Shown here: in pieces, positions 1 to 9,122 of the stretch
Layout of the letters: every line of letters starts with the position of its first letter
Position numbering within the stretch: position 1 is the stretch's first letter
Source of the DNA: Areca catechu
Lineage: Eukaryota > Streptophyta > Magnoliopsida > Arecales > Arecaceae
Length of the DNA: 64,000 bases
Direction of reading: 5' to 3'
Assembly: GCA_021397845.1 (NCBI GenBank)
Contig: CM038048.1
Span: forward strand, 31,308,727 to 31,372,726
Notes under the pieces: generated by a model
Told to the model about the DNA's origin: nothing
What the model saw: the letters and a program-made list of their open reading frames with translations, nothing else
The model's database searches: none
Made by a program: the position numbers and the translations under genes

Positions 1-949
1 GATGATCAAAAGAAAAGAAAATCGATCGCCTTTAAAGATGCTACAGATTCTAAAAGGGATGAAGAATCGGAAGAAGAAAGCTCCTCTACTGAAAGTGACA
101 AGGAAGACGAAGACGTTGCCATGGTTGTCAGAAAGTTCTTGGAAAGAAAGAAATGAAGATATTTTCAAAAACTCCATAAGAACAAAGAGTTCAATAAGGA
201 GAAGGATAAGGAAAAGGAGAAAGAAAAAGAAGTGCCCATATGTTATGAGTGCAAAAAGCCAAGGCACATCAGACCAGATTGTCCTCTATTGAAAAAGGGA
301 TTTAAGAAAAAGTAAAAGAAAGCAATGGTAGCGACGTGGAGCGATAGCAAAGCGTCCTCATCAAATGAAGAAGAAGAGGCTCCAAAATCTGTGAATCTTT
401 GCTTGATGGGTCTCGAAAATGTGGTATCATCCCCTGAGCTACAAACTGAATTTACATATGATGAACTGAATTCTGCATTTTATGATTTACTCATCGAATT
501 TAAGAAAGTTGGGGTTAAAATTAAGTCCTTAAATAAATAAAATGATGTTTTATTAAAAGACAAGGATGAAATTTTTGAAAAGAATAACATTTTGCAAAGA
601 AAATTGAATAACCTTTCTGAAAATGTTATAGTCTTGAACAATGAAAAAACTGTTTTATATGAGATAAAAAATATTTTAGTTGCCGAAAATACTGATTTGA
701 AAAAGGAGGTTGAAAAGCTTAAGCCTTTAGTAGAAAAGTTGACCTTGAGTTCAAATAAGCTTGAGCTAATTTTGAAAGAATAAAAAGACTCAAAAAATAA
801 AGCTGGAATTGGATTTAATGCTATAAATGCTAAAGGAATTTCAGCAACAGAATTTGTATCTTCAAAAGCTTCAATTGTAAATACTAAATTTGAAAAAGGT
901 TTTCCATCAAAATCAATTTCAAATGGCTTGAAATATGTTCCTAAGAATA
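1..949 (+). pseudogene. gag: SIRE-1 gag, middle part (zinc knuckle and coiled coil)
   Basis: Frame 1 encodes the C-terminal half of a Sirevirus Gag, the protein that packages element RNA into virus-like particles. A CCHC knuckle lies at 241-282 (C-X2-C-X4-H-X4-C; the usual Gly is replaced by Arg). A highly charged Lys/Glu tract precedes it, and a Lys/Glu/Asn/Leu-rich segment likely to form coiled coil follows at about 420-780. In-frame stops fall at 154, 313, 538 and 781. The frame is otherwise kept to 949, where TAT-1 interrupts it, and gag resumes in register at 26450. The region matches SIRE-2 gag (49140-50150) almost segment by segment. Confidence 0.85.
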
Positions 950-966
950 TGTTACGGCCGTTACGA

Positions 967-974
967 TGACGTGG
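967..974 (+). promoter_or_regulatory. TGACGTGG box near the start of U3
   Basis: ACGT-core element of the type bound by plant bZIP factors. It sits at bases 18-25 of the LTR, and at the same offset in the TAT-1 3' LTR (24006-24013), both TAT-2 LTRs (5287-5294 and 15907-15914, minus) and the TAT-3 3' LTR (51789-51796, minus). Binding is inferred, not shown. Confidence 0.5.
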
Positions 975-1059
975 CATACCTCAGATTTCGCTGGGCGTGA
1001 TTCGAGCCATGTGGAGTTTTCTGGCAAGATCAGATGGGGCTCCGCCTCGGTCGAAGTCG

Positions 1060-2605
1060 AGGTCGGTCCGGGCCTCCCTGCCGCTCCGCCAGGTGTCCAC
1101 CCAGGAGGGGTCCACCTCGGTCGAGACCGGCGGCCCCTTGCTCCCTCGCCAGCTGGCGCCCTGAGACGGTCCCACCTCAGCCGAGGTCGAGCCGGGCCCC
1201 CTCGCTCCTTCGCCAGGTGGCACCCGGAGACGGGACCATCTTGGCCGAAGTCGAGTGCCCCTCTGCCGCTCCACCAGGTGTCCACCCAGGAGGGGTCCAA
1301 CTCGGCTGAAGTCGGCGGTCCCTTGCTCCCTCGCCAGGTGGCGCCCTGAGACGGTCCCACCTCAGCCGAGGTCGAGCCGGGCCCCCTTGCTCCTTCGGCA
1401 GGTGGCGCCCGGAGACGGGACCACCTCGGCCGAAGTCGAGCGCCCCTCTGTCGCTCCGCCAGGTGTCCACCCAGGAGGGGTCCACCTCGGCCGAAGCTGG
1501 CGGCCCCTTGCTCCCTCTTCAGGTGGCGCCCTGAGACGGTCCCACCTCAGCTGAGGTCGAGCCGGGCCCCCTTGATCCTTCGCCAGGTGGCACCCGGAGA
1601 CCGGACCACCTCGGCCGAAGTCGAGCGCCCCTCTGCCGCTCTGCCAGGTGTCCACCCAGGAGGGGTCCACCTCGGTCGAAGCCGGCAACCCCTTGCTCTC
1701 TCGCCAGGTGGCGCCCTGAGACGGTCCCACCTCAGCCGAGGTCGAGCCGGGCCCTCTCGCTCCTTCGCCAGGTGGCGCCCGGAGATGGGACCACCTCGGC
1801 CGAAGTCGAGCGCCCCTCTGCCGCTCCGCCAGGTGTCCACCCAAGAGGGGTCCACCTCGGCCGAAGTCGGCGGCCCCTTGCTCCCTTGCCAGGTGGCGCC
1901 CTGAGACGGTCCCACCTCAGCCGAGGTCGAGTCGGGCCCTCTCGCTTTTTTGCCAGGTGCCCGGAGACGGGACCACCTCGGTCGAAGTCGAGCGCCCCTC
2001 TGCCGCTCCGCCAGGTGTCCACCCAGGAGGGGTCCACCTCGGCCGAAGCCGGCGGCCCCTTGCTCCCTCGCCAGGTGGCGCCCTGAGACGGTCCCACCTC
2101 AGCCGAGGTCGAGTCGGGACCCTCGCTCCTTCGCCAGGTGGCGCCCGAAGACGGTACCACCTCGGCCGAAGTCGAGCGCCCCTCTGCCGCTCCGCCAGGT
2201 GTCCACCCAGGAGGGGTCCACCTCAGTCGAAGCCGGCGGCCCCTTGCTCCCTCGCCAGGTGGTGCCCTAAGACGGTCCCACCTCAGTCGAGGTCGAGCCG
2301 GGCCCTCTCGCTCCTTCGCCAGGTGGCTCCCGGAGATGGGACCACCTCGACTGAAGTCGAGCGTCCCTCTACCGCTCCGCCAGGTGTCCACCCAGGAGGG
2401 GTCCACCTCGGTCGACGCCGGTGGCCCCTTGCTCCCTCGCCAGGTGGCGTCCTGAGACGGTCCCACCTCAGTCGAGGTCGAGCCAGGCCCTCTCGCTCCT
2501 TCGCCAGGTGGCGCCCGGAGACGAGACCACCTCGGCCGAAGTTGAGCGCCCCTCTGCCGCTCCGCCAGGTGTCCACCCAGGAGGGGTCCACCTTGGCCTA
2601 AGCAG
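1060..2605 (+). repeat. Tandem array, about 185-bp unit made of three ~62-bp monomers
   Basis: The marker AGGTGTCCACCC(A/C) recurs at 1091, 1276, 1461, 1646, 1831, 2013, 2197, 2382 and 2567. The spacing is 185 bp except for two shorter intervals (182 and 184) caused by small deletions. Each unit holds three related monomers of about 60-64 bp, beginning AGGTGTCCACCC, AGGTGGCGCCCTGAG and AGGTGGCRCCCGGAG and each ending in a CTCC...CGCC tract. This is satellite-like higher-order structure within an LTR. Long ORFs in several frames here are by-products of the repetition. Confidence 0.93.
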
Positions 2606-3401
2606 GCCAACCTGTGTGGTGAAGCCTCCGAGGAGCAGGAGCACGGGCCCTGAGATTGCCCCTCGAGCCGTGAGCGCCGCACCCCGAAAGAAGCGCCCGT
2701 ACGGTCGGCAGCGACACGCGAAACATCGCTTACATCGGCCCGACAGGTTCCGCAGTCGAGAGGCAAAGTCCTGACAAAACAGGACCCGATAACAGGCATT
2801 GTCGGTGCCAGGGAAGATGAGCGCTCACGCTCAGCCCAAGGTCTGGTCGGCGGTCTGGCCGGCACCCTCCCTTTACTCTTTCCTCGCTAGGCCCGGCAAG
2901 CAAGGCGGGGAGGCCGCCGAGTTCTTTGGTCCAAAAGGGAAAGGGGAAAGAGATGGAGGGGAGAAGGTGAAAGCGACGAGGGGGCCTCCCAAAGGCGGCA
3001 AACGAAAAGGCAACGTGAGGAGTTAAAAGGAAGGGGAGAGTAAACGACTAGGTAAGCAAAGAAACGGAGGCTGGGAAAAGAAGAAGCACCAAGAGCAGGA
3101 TCCAAGATCCCGAGAGGGGACCTTCGGCGCGAGCTCGGTGGAGGAACCTGGCCAGATTTCTATCCTTCCTGAGACCTTTCTTGCTAGCACAATCTCTAAG
3201 TCTGGGACTCCTTCGGGGGCCCGTCTCGGAGATTCTGTTCCCTCTCGCCATTTACTGACTTGACCGTCGGAGCTCCCACGCCGGGATACCCGGCCAGGGC
3301 TTCTGACCTTGTCTTGCAGAGAGCCAAGAGACCCCGGGACGAGACGGTCTAGTGAAATCAGCGGCTCCGAAGCCACAGGCGCGGCGGCGAGATCGGCAAC
3401 A

Positions 3402-3420
3402 AATTGGCGCGCCAGGAAGG
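3402..3420 (+). other. TAT-1 primer binding site region
   Basis: AATTGGCGCGCCAGGAAGG immediately follows the 5' LTR; the TGG start suits pairing with a tRNA 3' CCA end. The equivalent site in TAT-2 reads GATTGGCACGCCAGGTAGG and in TAT-3 GATTGGCACGCC. I do not assign the tRNA species. Confidence 0.75.
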
Positions 3421-3478
3421 GGGGCAGGACAACACCCCCAGTGGGAGCTAGCTTCTGTGGACGAAGTGTGCTCCAACC

Positions 3479-4025
3479 ATGGTGGTCACGCATGGACACG
3501 AAGCGTCCCCAACTGAATAGGGAGGTCCCCTCCCCTCAGGGGCCACGCAGCCCGGAGAGGGAGCCCCCTGCTCCCCCTCCCCTTCCGCCACAGCCGACCT
3601 CGGTGGACGGACCTTTTGCGGCTGTCGTCCAGCAGCTGTAAATCTTGACTACGGCAGTTCGGCAGCTACAACATCAGTAGCGCTCCTTGGCCACGCAGCC
3701 TCAGCCCGGGACCCCCGCGGCTCGGGCCGCGGGGTCGCGCGGGAGCCTGCGCTCTATCCACGGCAGGCCATCCCAACCGCGGGCAGCCTCCAATCCCCGC
3801 GGGAGCCACCAAACTCCCGCAAAAAGAAATTACTCCAGTTCGGCGGATCACGAGAGTCGATCCCCGGCCGATGAGGCCGAGACGGCGCGTCGCAGCAAGC
3901 GACGTCGAGGCAAAACCCTGCACCGGGACCGATCGGCGCCCCCCTCACCAGCAGCCTCGGTGGAAGATTCCACTGACGAGGCCATCAGGCGCCAGGCCGA
4001 GAGGCGCCTGGAGGAGCACGAGCGA
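3479..4025 (+). pseudogene. gag: TAT-1 gag, N-terminal part
   Basis: Start ATG at 3479 opens with MVVTHG, like the TAT-2 gag start. A 2-nt deletion soon after shifts the frame, and the rest is read in frame 3. This is the Pro/Ser/Arg-rich N-terminal region of a Tat Gag. Compared with TAT-2, in-frame stops at 3639 and about 3678 lie where TAT-2 has Gln codons, consistent with C-to-T change. The frame runs to 4025, inside an acidic LEEHER segment, where TAT-2 interrupts it. It resumes at 15932. Confidence 0.85.
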
Positions 4026-5311
4026 TGTTGCCGTTCCTGCCGCCGCGCCCGTGCCTCGGATCCGTCGATCCTACCGGACCGCCTGGCTCCTGGCGGCTCC
4101 TGGCTGGAGCGAACCTGCAAGAGAGGGTCAGAAGACCCTGGCCGGGGATCCCGGCGAGGGAGCTCCGACGGTCAAGTTAGTAGACAGGAGCGGGAAGGAA
4201 CAGATTCTCCAAGATGGGCCCCCGAAGGAGTCCCAGACTCAGAGAATTTACTAGCAAGAAAGGTGCTATAGGGACCAGAAACTCGATCGGGACTCCTTGC
4301 CGAGCTCACGCCTAGCGATCCCCACTTGGGACCTTGGATCTCACTCTCGGAGCGGGGCTTTTGGCCATTGTTTCTCGTTTGTCCCCAGCTTCATCAGCCT
4401 ACCTTGTCGTCCCCAGCTTCCTTCCTTTTATCTCCTCTCGCTGTTCGCCTGTCTTTTCCTCCTGGGAGGCTCCCCTTTCCATCCTTTTCTCTCTCCCCTT
4501 TTGGTGTTGAGGGCCAGGCGGCTTCCCGACCTCGTTCGCCGAGCCCAGCGGGGAAAGGGCAAAGGCAGAAGGGGGGTGGCGTCAGTAAGGCGGCCGGTCA
4601 GACCTCGGGCCCCGTGAGGGCACTCTCCTTCCCAAGTGTAGGCGCCATCCGTTTACGGGCCCTGTTTTGTCAGAACCGCGCCTCTCGACTGCAGGACCTG
4701 TCAGGCCGATGTAAGCGGTGTTTCGCGTGCCGCCGCCATCTGTACGGAGCGCCGCCTGTGATGCGCACGGCTCGAGGGCCGACCTCGGAACCTGCGCCTC
4801 TTTCTTTGGGATCTTCTCTGTACGGGCGTCCTGACCTCGGCCGAGGTGGATCCCTCCTGGGTGGACACCTGGCGAGGTGGCAGGAGATCACTTGGCTTCG
4901 ACCGAGGTGGACCCGTCTCCGGGGGTCACCTGGCGAAGGAGCGAAGGATCGGCCGACCTCGGCCTAGGTGGACCCCTCCCGGGTGGACACCTGGCGAGGT
5001 GGCAGAGGTCGCCTGGCTTCGGTCGAGGTGGACCCGTCTCCGGGGGCCACCCGGTGAAGGAGCGAAGGATCGGCCGACCTCGGCCTAGGCGGACCCCTCC
5101 TGGGTGGATGCCTGGCGAGGTGGCAGGAGGAGCCCCGAACCGAGCTCGACTTCGGTGAGGGCGGTATTGTCTCGGGAAGTCGTCTGGCGAAGTAGCCTTG
5201 CCGAGCTCGATATTGGCAATGTAGCGCTGACTCGGCCGAAGAAAGCTCCACGTGGCTCGACCATATCTGACGGTATCTGAGCCCGGCCACGTCATCGTTA
5301 CGGCCGTAACA
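4026..5311 (-). repeat. TAT-2 3' LTR
   Basis: 1286 bp, matching 14650-15931 over its whole length with few differences. Read on the minus strand it starts TGTTACGGCCGTAACGATG and ends GGCAACA. Its first 16 bases hold the exact 14-bp palindrome GTTACGGCCGTAAC. About five monomers related to the TAT-1 array lie at 4835-5130 with a dimer spacing of about 123 bp, so the array is much shorter than in TAT-1, which explains most of the length difference. The ACTTGACCGTCGGAG motif is at 4163-4177 (minus). Confidence 0.93.
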
Positions 5312-5329
5312 GTTGCCCCCCAGCCTGCC
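5312..5329 (-). other. TAT-2 polypurine tract
   Basis: Minus strand reads GGCAGGCTGGGGGGCAAC directly before the 3' LTR, matching the tracts of TAT-1 (23971-23988) and TAT-3 (51814-51826). It is the probable plus-strand primer site for reverse transcription. The stretch 5330-5791 holds no ORF of note; it would be the upstream region of the opposite-strand gene. Confidence 0.8.
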
Positions 5330-5791
5330 ATTCCGTTGGGACGTCGTAGAACGGAACGTCGGGATTAAATGAAGATATGACATGGGGAGGCGAAGATCTT
5401 GCATCATAATTGCCACGATCCTCGTCGCCGCTTCTCGATACGCCCGTAGCCCTATAGGAAGCCGCCATGCGTCGCCCTACTTGCCCACAATAAATGCATC
5501 GCTTCGAGGTAGAGGCCGCTACCCTGCTAACGAGGCATCTGTGTCGGGCGTGCATCCACGTGGCGATCATCCAGTGGCTCGGGGTGGAATGACGGGTATG
5601 GCTGCTGTCGACTGAGTTTGAAAAGGAGGTGACTTTCCAGAATGAGGCCTTTCCCTTGCTCCGTGGGCGGTTTGCTGCAAACTAACTTCCGTTGCCCCGC
5701 GTTCGCTTGGCGTATTTTCGATGAGTGCCTCCATCCTTCTCTCTAGTTCCCTCTCCCCTTTCTTCTCTGAATCCTTGTTCTCTTCTTTGCC

Positions 5792-8031
5792 ATGGCGCGT
5801 CGTCGCTATGTTTCTTCTAATCCGGACGAGGCCGGTCCGTCCGGTCGGGGACTCCATCTTCTTCCTCCTCAGAGGAGGAAATGATTCCGGAGGAGATCCG
5901 CAGGTGTCTGCAACCTGGGGGTGTCACCATCGGCATCCCCAGGGGGGTCCGGTCTCCTCCGATTGCTTCCACTCTTCCTCTTCTTTCTCTTCCTGCTCTG
6001 CCTCTTCTTCCCGCCGGTCCCTCCGGTCATGCTTCCACCATGACCGAGGGCGATCTTTCTTCGCTCCGGGAGGCCTACGGCATCCTGGGATCAATCCGTC
6101 TATTCGTTCCGTGGCCCGGGGAACGCGTCACCATGAGTGGCCCCGGCCCCATAGCCTTCTATGAAGACTTCTTCCTTGGGGGTCTTCGATTTTCTCTGCA
6201 CCCATTCTTCCTCTCTTTTCTTAGCCATTTTCAACTTGTTCCAGCCCAGTTGGCTCCCAATGCCATCCGGGTCATCTTCTCTTCATAGTTTTTTGTCACT
6301 TTCACGGGTTCGTTGCCCGTTTCTCTCCTCTTCAGGGCCATGTTCACCCTGAAGAGGTACTCCACCGATGACGGCTGGTGGTACATTTCGCCCCGGCCCA
6401 GGTGTCTCCGTTCGACCTCCCGTCTTCTATCAAGGGCTGGAAGAGCCGGTTTTCTTTGCCTCGGTCGAAGATGTCGACTGGGCCTGGAGTGAACCGGACC
6501 GGTCTCCGAACCGGAACTCCCAGGTCGAGTCGGCGGACCAGGAGGCCTACTCCCTGCTCCTGAGCGACGTGGTCCCGGCGCTCAAGGTTCTGCTCTCAGA
6601 GCAGAATCTTTTTGAGGCCGGGATCAGTCCCATCCGTGAGTCAGGTGAGATTCGGTCCTCCCTTGACTCTTGCATACTTTCTCCTTTATAACCGAGTTGG
6701 CTGACCTTCTACTCCTTTGCGTTGCAGGCATGAAGTTCTCACTGGAGAGCCTCCTGGAGGGCGCGGCCCAAAGAGACGTCCCCGAGGTAGATAAGCCCGC
6801 GGCCAAGAGGGCTCGCACCGAGGTGAGCCAGGAGGTTGCGCCGGCGATTGCGCATAGCCCAGCGGCCACTGCTCCCCCACCCAGGCTGCCTCGTGGCGGG
6901 GCCGTTGATTCCTCGGCTGCCAGATCCGGCGGTGCTGCCGTCGAGGGGGCTCCACCGCCCGAAGCTCCGTCCAGCGCCGGCCCTATTGTCACCGCGGCTC
7001 CGACGGCGCAGCCCGTGTCCTCTGCCGGCCCGTCGACTATGATTCCTGCTGGAGGGACAGCCACCGCCGGAGCCGACCTGACGGCTCCGCCACCGGTGAT
7101 CACCCACCGGTGTTCAGTCATCCGCGACAAAGGGCTCGCGGAGAAGGTGATGGAGTATGCCTCCACAGCCCGGGACCGCCGAGCTCGGGCGACCGGGACT
7201 ATGCTGACGCTCTGCTCGGGATCCTCCCGCAGCTCTTTATGGTAAGCCCGAACTTACCTTCTTCTGTCTTTCGTGACCTCGGGTAGTCTTTCTTCTAACC
7301 CGGCTACTTTACTTGTGCAGATTGGGAATGACGTTCTCCTACTGAGGAACTTCCTCATAGGGAACGCAAAGAGGGATGCCGAGAAGGAGAAGAAGCTCGG
7401 CAAGCTTGCGGTCGACGTCAAGGACCTCATGGAAAAGGGGGTCGAGCTGCGGGCAAGCAATCAAGCCCTCCAAACCGACCTAGCGCGCGTCGAGGGGCGG
7501 AACAAGGAGCTGGAGTCTTCTCTGTCGGAGGAGAGGGTCTCCCACCAGCGTCGCGCGGAGGAGGACGCAGCGGAGAGGGCTCGTCTTCAGGCCCACTCCC
7601 AGTGGCTGGAGCTCCAACTGGAGGAGGCCAGGCGAGATGCAAACACGGCGAAGGAGCGGAGCGCGTACGTCAACAGACTCCTGGAGGCTGCAAAGCGGGA
7701 GGCGCAGGAGGCCGTCCCGAAGTTTCGGGCTTCCAACGAGTACATGTCGGAGGTCTTGGAGGCCGCCGTGGACTCCTTTCTGAAGGGGTTCCGGATGTGC
7801 CAGGAGAAGGTAGGGGCCTTCTACGCCGAGCTCGACCTCAGTGGGGTGGTGCTCGGAGGTAGGAGGCAAGGACCTGAGAGCAGAGCCTCCGGTGCGGCCG
7901 GCGCCACGCCTGCGGCCCCGGCGACCGACGAAGCCGTGGCTCCGGAGCAGCCGCCCGAGCCGGCCGCCGCTGAAGGCGAGGATGCGGAGCGCGCGACCCA
8001 GGCGGAGGGCTCCGACCCTGCACCAAACTGA
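5792..8031 (+). pseudogene. Opposite-strand two-intron gene of TAT-2 (Transposase_28-like domain plus coiled coil)
   Basis: Lies between pol and the 3' LTR, on the strand opposite to gag-pol. Exon 1 (5792-6644) has a Ser/Pro-rich start (MARRRYVSS) and then a domain with GGLRF-LHPFF and LVPAQLAPNA signatures. This resembles the plant family Pfam calls putative gypsy-type transposon (Transposase_28). Introns 6645-6727 and 7242-7320 have GT and AG ends, and intron 1 contains a stop. Exon 2 (6728-7241) is Ala/Pro-rich and starts MKFSLE. Exon 3 (7321-8031) is a long Glu/Lys/Arg-rich coiled coil ending in an acidic Ala/Pro tail. One-base deletions near 5843 and 6285 break exon 1; exon 3 is open. 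Extra antisense ORFs at this position are known in Tat elements such as Grande and RIRE2; their function is unknown. Confidence 0.8.
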
Positions 8032-8344
8032 GCCGCCATCTTCTCACCTCCTCGGTTGTCGTAGTTGTATTCCTTCTTCTTTTTTTGGGGACTCTCGGCC
8101 TGTCGGGATTCCCAGTTTGTACTCCTCCTTGGATCAATGAAAGTTTGATTTGACTAAGTCTCGAGCTCACTTCCTTCCCCACTCTCCATCTCCTCTTTTC
8201 TTTCTTGAGATGTTGATGTGGAGTGCCGAAACGAACGTGGACCTCATCCCGTCCATCGCTCAAGTCGAAAGTTGGGACATTCCGGACCGCGCGGCATCAG
8301 AGTAGGCCTTGAGCGGGTCCGGCCTTGGGATTGCCTTCATGCTC
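8032..8344. other. Spacer between the opposite-strand gene and the 120-bp array
   Basis: No ORF. A T-rich stretch followed by AATGAAAG near 8137 could be part of the 3' end of the opposite-strand transcript. The spacing and a similar AATGAATTT in TAT-3 (about 54915) are suggestive only. Confidence 0.3.
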
Positions 8345-8995
8345 GCGTGGGCGAAGTGGTTTCTGCCCCGCCTTCCAGGTCAAAGCCCGGGACCTCCGGA
8401 CTGAACCCTGGGGGCCGCAGGCTTTCTCAAGCCTTCGCGGCTTGCCGGGCTGTTCTCCGGGCTTGCGTGGGCGAACTGGGTTCTGTCCCACCTTCTAGGC
8501 CGAAGCCTAGGATCTCCGGACTGAACCCCGGGGCCGCAGGCTTTCTCAAGCCTTGCACGGCTTGCCGAGCTATTCTCTGGGCTTGCGTGGGCGAACTGGG
8601 TTCGGCGCCACCTTCCAGGCCGAAGCCTAGGATCTCCGGACTGAACCCGGGGCCGCAGGCTTTCTCAAGCCTTGCGCGGCTTGCCGAGCTGTTCTCTGGG
8701 CTTGCGTGGGCGAACTGGGTTCGGCGCCACCTTCCAGGCCGAAGCCCAGGATCTCCGGACTGAACCCCGGGGCCGCAGGCTTTCTCAAGCCTTGCGTGAC
8801 TTGTCGAGCTGTTCTCCGAGCTTGCGTGGGCGAACTGGGTTCTGTCCCACCTTCCAGGCTGAAGCCCAGGATCTCCGGACTGAACCCCGGGGCCGCAGGC
8901 TTTCTCAAGCCTTGCACGGCTTGCCGAGCTATTCTTCGGGCTTGCATGGGCGAACTGGGTTCGGCGCCACCTTCCAGGCCGAAGCCCAGGATCTC
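8345..8995. repeat. 120-bp tandem array in the TAT-2 3' untranslated region
   Basis: The marker GCGTGGGCGA (GCATGGGCGA in the last copy) starts at 8345, 8465, 8585, 8704, 8824 and 8944, so the unit is 120 bp (one of 119), about 5.5 copies. Each unit includes AAGCCYAGGATCTCCGGACT and CCGCAGGCTTTCTCAAGCC. It lies between the end of pol and the opposite-strand gene. TAT-1 has no array here and TAT-3 has an unrelated 30-bp array at the same place. The unit length is a multiple of three, so long meaningless ORFs arise on both strands. Confidence 0.92.
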
Positions 8996-9122
8996 CCGCT
9001 TCCTTCGGCCGTCGGCCATGATCGGACGTGCCGAACTCAGGGCCATGCACCGGTTTTCCTACAAAGTGAGAAGAGAGCGTTTGAAGCAAGGAAACTTTAT
9101 TGCAGGAGTGGGGAACCTTACA

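Larger units (their letters stand above)
950..3401 (+). repeat. TAT-1 5' LTR
   Basis: 2452-bp LTR, matching 23989-26444 (2456 bp) end to end with a few percent differences by eye. U3 begins with the near-palindrome GTTACGGCCGTTAC followed by TGACGTGG at bases 18-25. Most of the LTR (about 1060-2605) is a tandem array. The last 800 bp are unique and include the motif ACTTGACCGTCGGAG at 3258-3272, which is shared in similar form by all Tat LTRs here and probably belongs to R/U5. It ends at the PBS. Confidence 0.93.

Noticed and set aside
1732..2865. Long ORFs across the LTR arrays (for example 377 codons on the minus strand, and many in other frames)
   Set aside because: They arise from a stop-poor GC-rich tandem repeat; several frames on both strands are open together and the peptide is simply periodic. 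No gene evidence.
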